From: Beijerinckiaceae bacterium | Lineage (GTDB): Bacteria > Pseudomonadota > Alphaproteobacteria > Rhizobiales > Beijerinckiaceae | DNA length: 56,193 nt | Direction of reading: 5' to 3' | Assembly: GCA_947475995.1 (NCBI GenBank) | Contig: CANJNI010000030.1 | Location: 1-56,193, forward strand | In this document: piece after piece, positions 54,711-56,193 of the stretch | How positions within the stretch are numbered: the stretch's first letter is position 1 | Layout of the letters: every line of letters starts with the position of its first letter | Translations under genes and position numbers: made by a program | The notes under the pieces: generated by a model | Database searches by the model: none | What the model was told of the DNA's origin: nothing | Seen by the model: only the letters and a program-made list of their open reading frames with translations

Positions 54711-56024
54711 TCAGCGATAAAGATCGGCGCGGGTCGGCGGCAGGCCGCTCGCGCCTTTTGTCTTCTTCGACGCCAGCGTCTGGAAGATGCCGACAGCAGA
54801 GCGCTGGAACGACAGGGAACAGCCGGCGAGATAAAGCAGCCACAGGCGCGTTTTGGGCCAACCGACGAGTTCGGCGGCCTTGTGGCGGTTGGCGTAGAGA
54901 TTTTCGGTCCAGACCCGTGTGGTGCGCTCGTAATGCTCGCGCCACGCCTCGACATCATGCACCTCGAAGCCATGCGCTTCGAGATTGTTGATCGACATGC
55001 CGACAGTATCGAGTTCGCCGCCCGGAAAGATGTAGCGCGTCAATGCTGCATATTCGGGGCGCTGGCGGCGAAAGTTCTTCATGTTGCGCTTCGCCGGCCG
55101 CGCGATGGAGTGATGCAGGTAAAGCCCTCGCGGCCGCAGCAACCAGTGCATCTGCGAAAAATACGCATGATGGTTGTCGATGCCCACAGCCTCAAACATG
55201 CCGATTGAGGCGATCTTGTCGAAACTCTCCGGCGAATCGAGCGAGCGATAGTCACGCAGTTCAACGGTGACCCGATCAGCAATCCCGAGGCGCGCGATCT
55301 TCGCCTGCGCAAAAGCATATTGTTCCTGCGCCAGCGTCACGCCATGCGCCTTGACGCCGTAATGCTGCGCGGCGTGACACACGAGCCCGCCCCAGCCGCA
55401 ACCGATATCCAGAAAACGCTCGCCTTCTTGCAGCCGCAGCTTGCGGCAGATCATGTCGAGCTTGGCCTGCTGCGCCTGCGCGAGCGTCGTGGTCGCGTCC
55501 GGGAAATACGCGCAGGTGTAGACCATCTCCGGATCGAGAAAGAGTTCGTAGAACTCGTTCGACAGGTCGTAGTGAAAGCGGATGAGCGCGCCATCGTCGC
55601 GCCCCTGTTCGACCTTCTCGGCGATCGGCCCCGCATAGGCGGTTCCTGATGAATGCGCTTGCCCGCTGCCGAACAGGAAAGGCGCCAGCGCCCTGAACGC
55701 CAGCCTCTTGTCGAGCCTGCGCCAGAGACCTTTCGTGTTGATGGTCCCTCGCCGTGCGGCGAAGTCCAGCAAGGTTCCGCCTTCAAGCTCAAGATCGCCC
55801 GAGGCGAGCAGTTCGATCAGCGTGACGAATTTGGGCTTGCGCACGAGCCGCGTAAGCGCCGCCGGCGTGCGGATCGTGATGCAAAGATCGCCTGATGCGC
55901 CGGGGCCAAGCGGAAGCTGCTCGCCGGTCCAGAGCTTGAGCGAAAGGTCCGCCTGCAACAGCTCCGCCAGATGAGTGGCCAGCCGCCGCAATCCGTCCAT
56001 GCGCCTGTCTGTGTCGGGAGCCAT
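54711..56024 (-). CDS. cfa: Cyclopropane-fatty-acyl-phospholipid synthase family protein
   Basis: 437 residues from the ATG at 56024 (GGAG, 7-base spacing). The N-terminal domain has DLELEGGTLLDFA and DDGALIRFHYDLSNEFYELF. The SAM-binding methyltransferase motif is FLDIGCGWGGLVCHAA, followed by GVTLAQEQYAFAQ, SIGMFEAVGIDNHHAYF and YIFPGGELDTVGM. It adds a methylene group from SAM to unsaturated acyl chains of membrane phospholipids, a stationary-phase or acid response. The length is in the normal range. Confidence 0.9.
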   Translation of the reverse strand: MAPDTDRRMDGLRRLATHLAELLQADLSLKLWTGEQLPLGPGASGDLCITIRTPAALTRLVRKPKFVTLIELLASGDLELEGGTLLDFAARRGTINTKGLWRRLDKRLAFRALAPFLFGSGQAHSSGTAYAGPIAEKVEQGRDDGALIRFHYDLSNEFYELFLDPEMVYTCAYFPDATTTLAQAQQAKLDMICRKLRLQEGERFLDIGCGWGGLVCHAAQHYGVKAHGVTLAQEQYAFAQAKIARLGIADRVTVELRDYRSLDSPESFDKIASIGMFEAVGIDNHHAYFSQMHWLLRPRGLYLHHSIARPAKRNMKNFRRQRPEYAALTRYIFPGGELDTVGMSINNLEAHGFEVHDVEAWREHYERTTRVWTENLYANRHKAAELVGWPKTRLWLLYLAGCSLSFQRSAVGIFQTLASKKTKGASGLPPTRADLYR

Positions 56025-56050
56025 GCGAATCTCCGCTGCGCATACTAGCA

Positions 56051-56193
56051 CTACTTTGGCAGATTAGATCTGACGGCGTCGGCGAGGAGTTTCTCACAGT
56101 GGGGGCATCGCCTGGGAGGAGGCCGTGCGAAGAAGCCGAGGATGGCTTGCCTGATGGCCGGCATGGTCGGTTGCGGCGGCGGTCCCCCGACTC
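56051..56193 (-). CDS. C-terminal end of an unidentified ORF running off the window
   Basis: A minus-strand frame is open from the window edge to a TAG at 56051-56053. It reads ARPPPRRCPHCEKLLADAV near its end and contains a CPHC pair. No family is recognised, and without the upstream part it could be a real C-terminus or chance. It lies directly upstream of the cyclopropane synthase start. Confidence 0.25.
   Translation of the reverse strand, partial: VGGPPPQPTMPAIRQAILGFFARPPPRRCPHCEKLLADAVRSNLPK

Overview
The window looks like a GC-rich alphaproteobacterial chromosome, most likely Hyphomicrobiales (Rhizobiales). The evidence is the ruvB-ybgC-tolQRAB neighbourhood, a TTG-started RuvB, a DUF1674/SdhAF4 protein, an OmpW porin, a consensus CtrA box (TTAA-N7-TTAA) and a Rhizobiales-style palindromic repeat. 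No rRNA, tRNA, CRISPR array or intact insertion sequence was recognised.

Layout. (1) 1-4.5 kb: a tight operon in which four successive genes overlap by 4 bp (small protein, DUF1989, RidA, amidase, Asp/Glu-racemase-like). It sits behind a 5'-truncated DUF2817 gene and looks like a pathway for an amide, ureido or imine compound. (2) 4.9-15.3 kb: one co-directional unit of a family-5 solute-binding protein, a CocE-type hydrolase, a DUF3604 protein, a LysR regulator and a complete DppBCDF-type ABC transporter, preceded by a T-N11-A inverted repeat. It looks like import plus hydrolysis of an unknown ester or peptide-like substrate. (3) 15.3-20.6 kb: a relic zone with an LTXXQ/Spy-like pseudogene, a multicopper oxidase pseudogene with several lesions, a CpaB-TadG chimera, a degenerate SNase-like protein, and a 37-codon remnant of a second racemase-like gene. 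(4) 20.8-32.7 kb: core genes. These are a DEAD-box helicase, two small exported Cys proteins with SCO1, an RluD-type pseudouridine synthase, UppP, a membrane GGDEF protein, RuvB, YbgC and TolQRAB.

(5) 32.7-48.7 kb: a mixed region with aromatic catabolism. ligC (4-carboxy-2-hydroxymuconate semialdehyde dehydrogenase) is divergent from ligAB (protocatechuate 4,5-dioxygenase). Nearby are an MFS exporter, a DUF533 protein, a GST, HtpX, SdhAF4, an SNase with a CtrA box, and OmpW. Further on are a PanB-like protein with altered active-site residues, a Cys-nucleophile alpha/beta hydrolase, a second MFS, an inserted HEPN-like DUF4145 protein, a Pht5-type protein, a DUF4160-DUF2442 pair and a zinc alcohol dehydrogenase. 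(6) 48.7-53.9 kb: a ba3-type oxidase operon (small subunit, CuA subunit II, subunit I, diheme cytochrome c), then an acyltransferase and a 3-mercaptopyruvate sulfurtransferase. (7) 54-56 kb: an L,D-transpeptidase and a cyclopropane-fatty-acid synthase, with an unidentified open frame running off the right edge.

The SCO1 neighbourhood and the ba3 oxidase probably connect functionally through copper insertion. The decayed multicopper oxidase and Spy-like genes suggest that an older periplasmic copper defence was lost. The ring-cleavage genes, the Pht5-like protein and the oxidoreductases are the best candidates for a scattered protocatechuate or phthalate route, but most downstream lig genes are not in the window.
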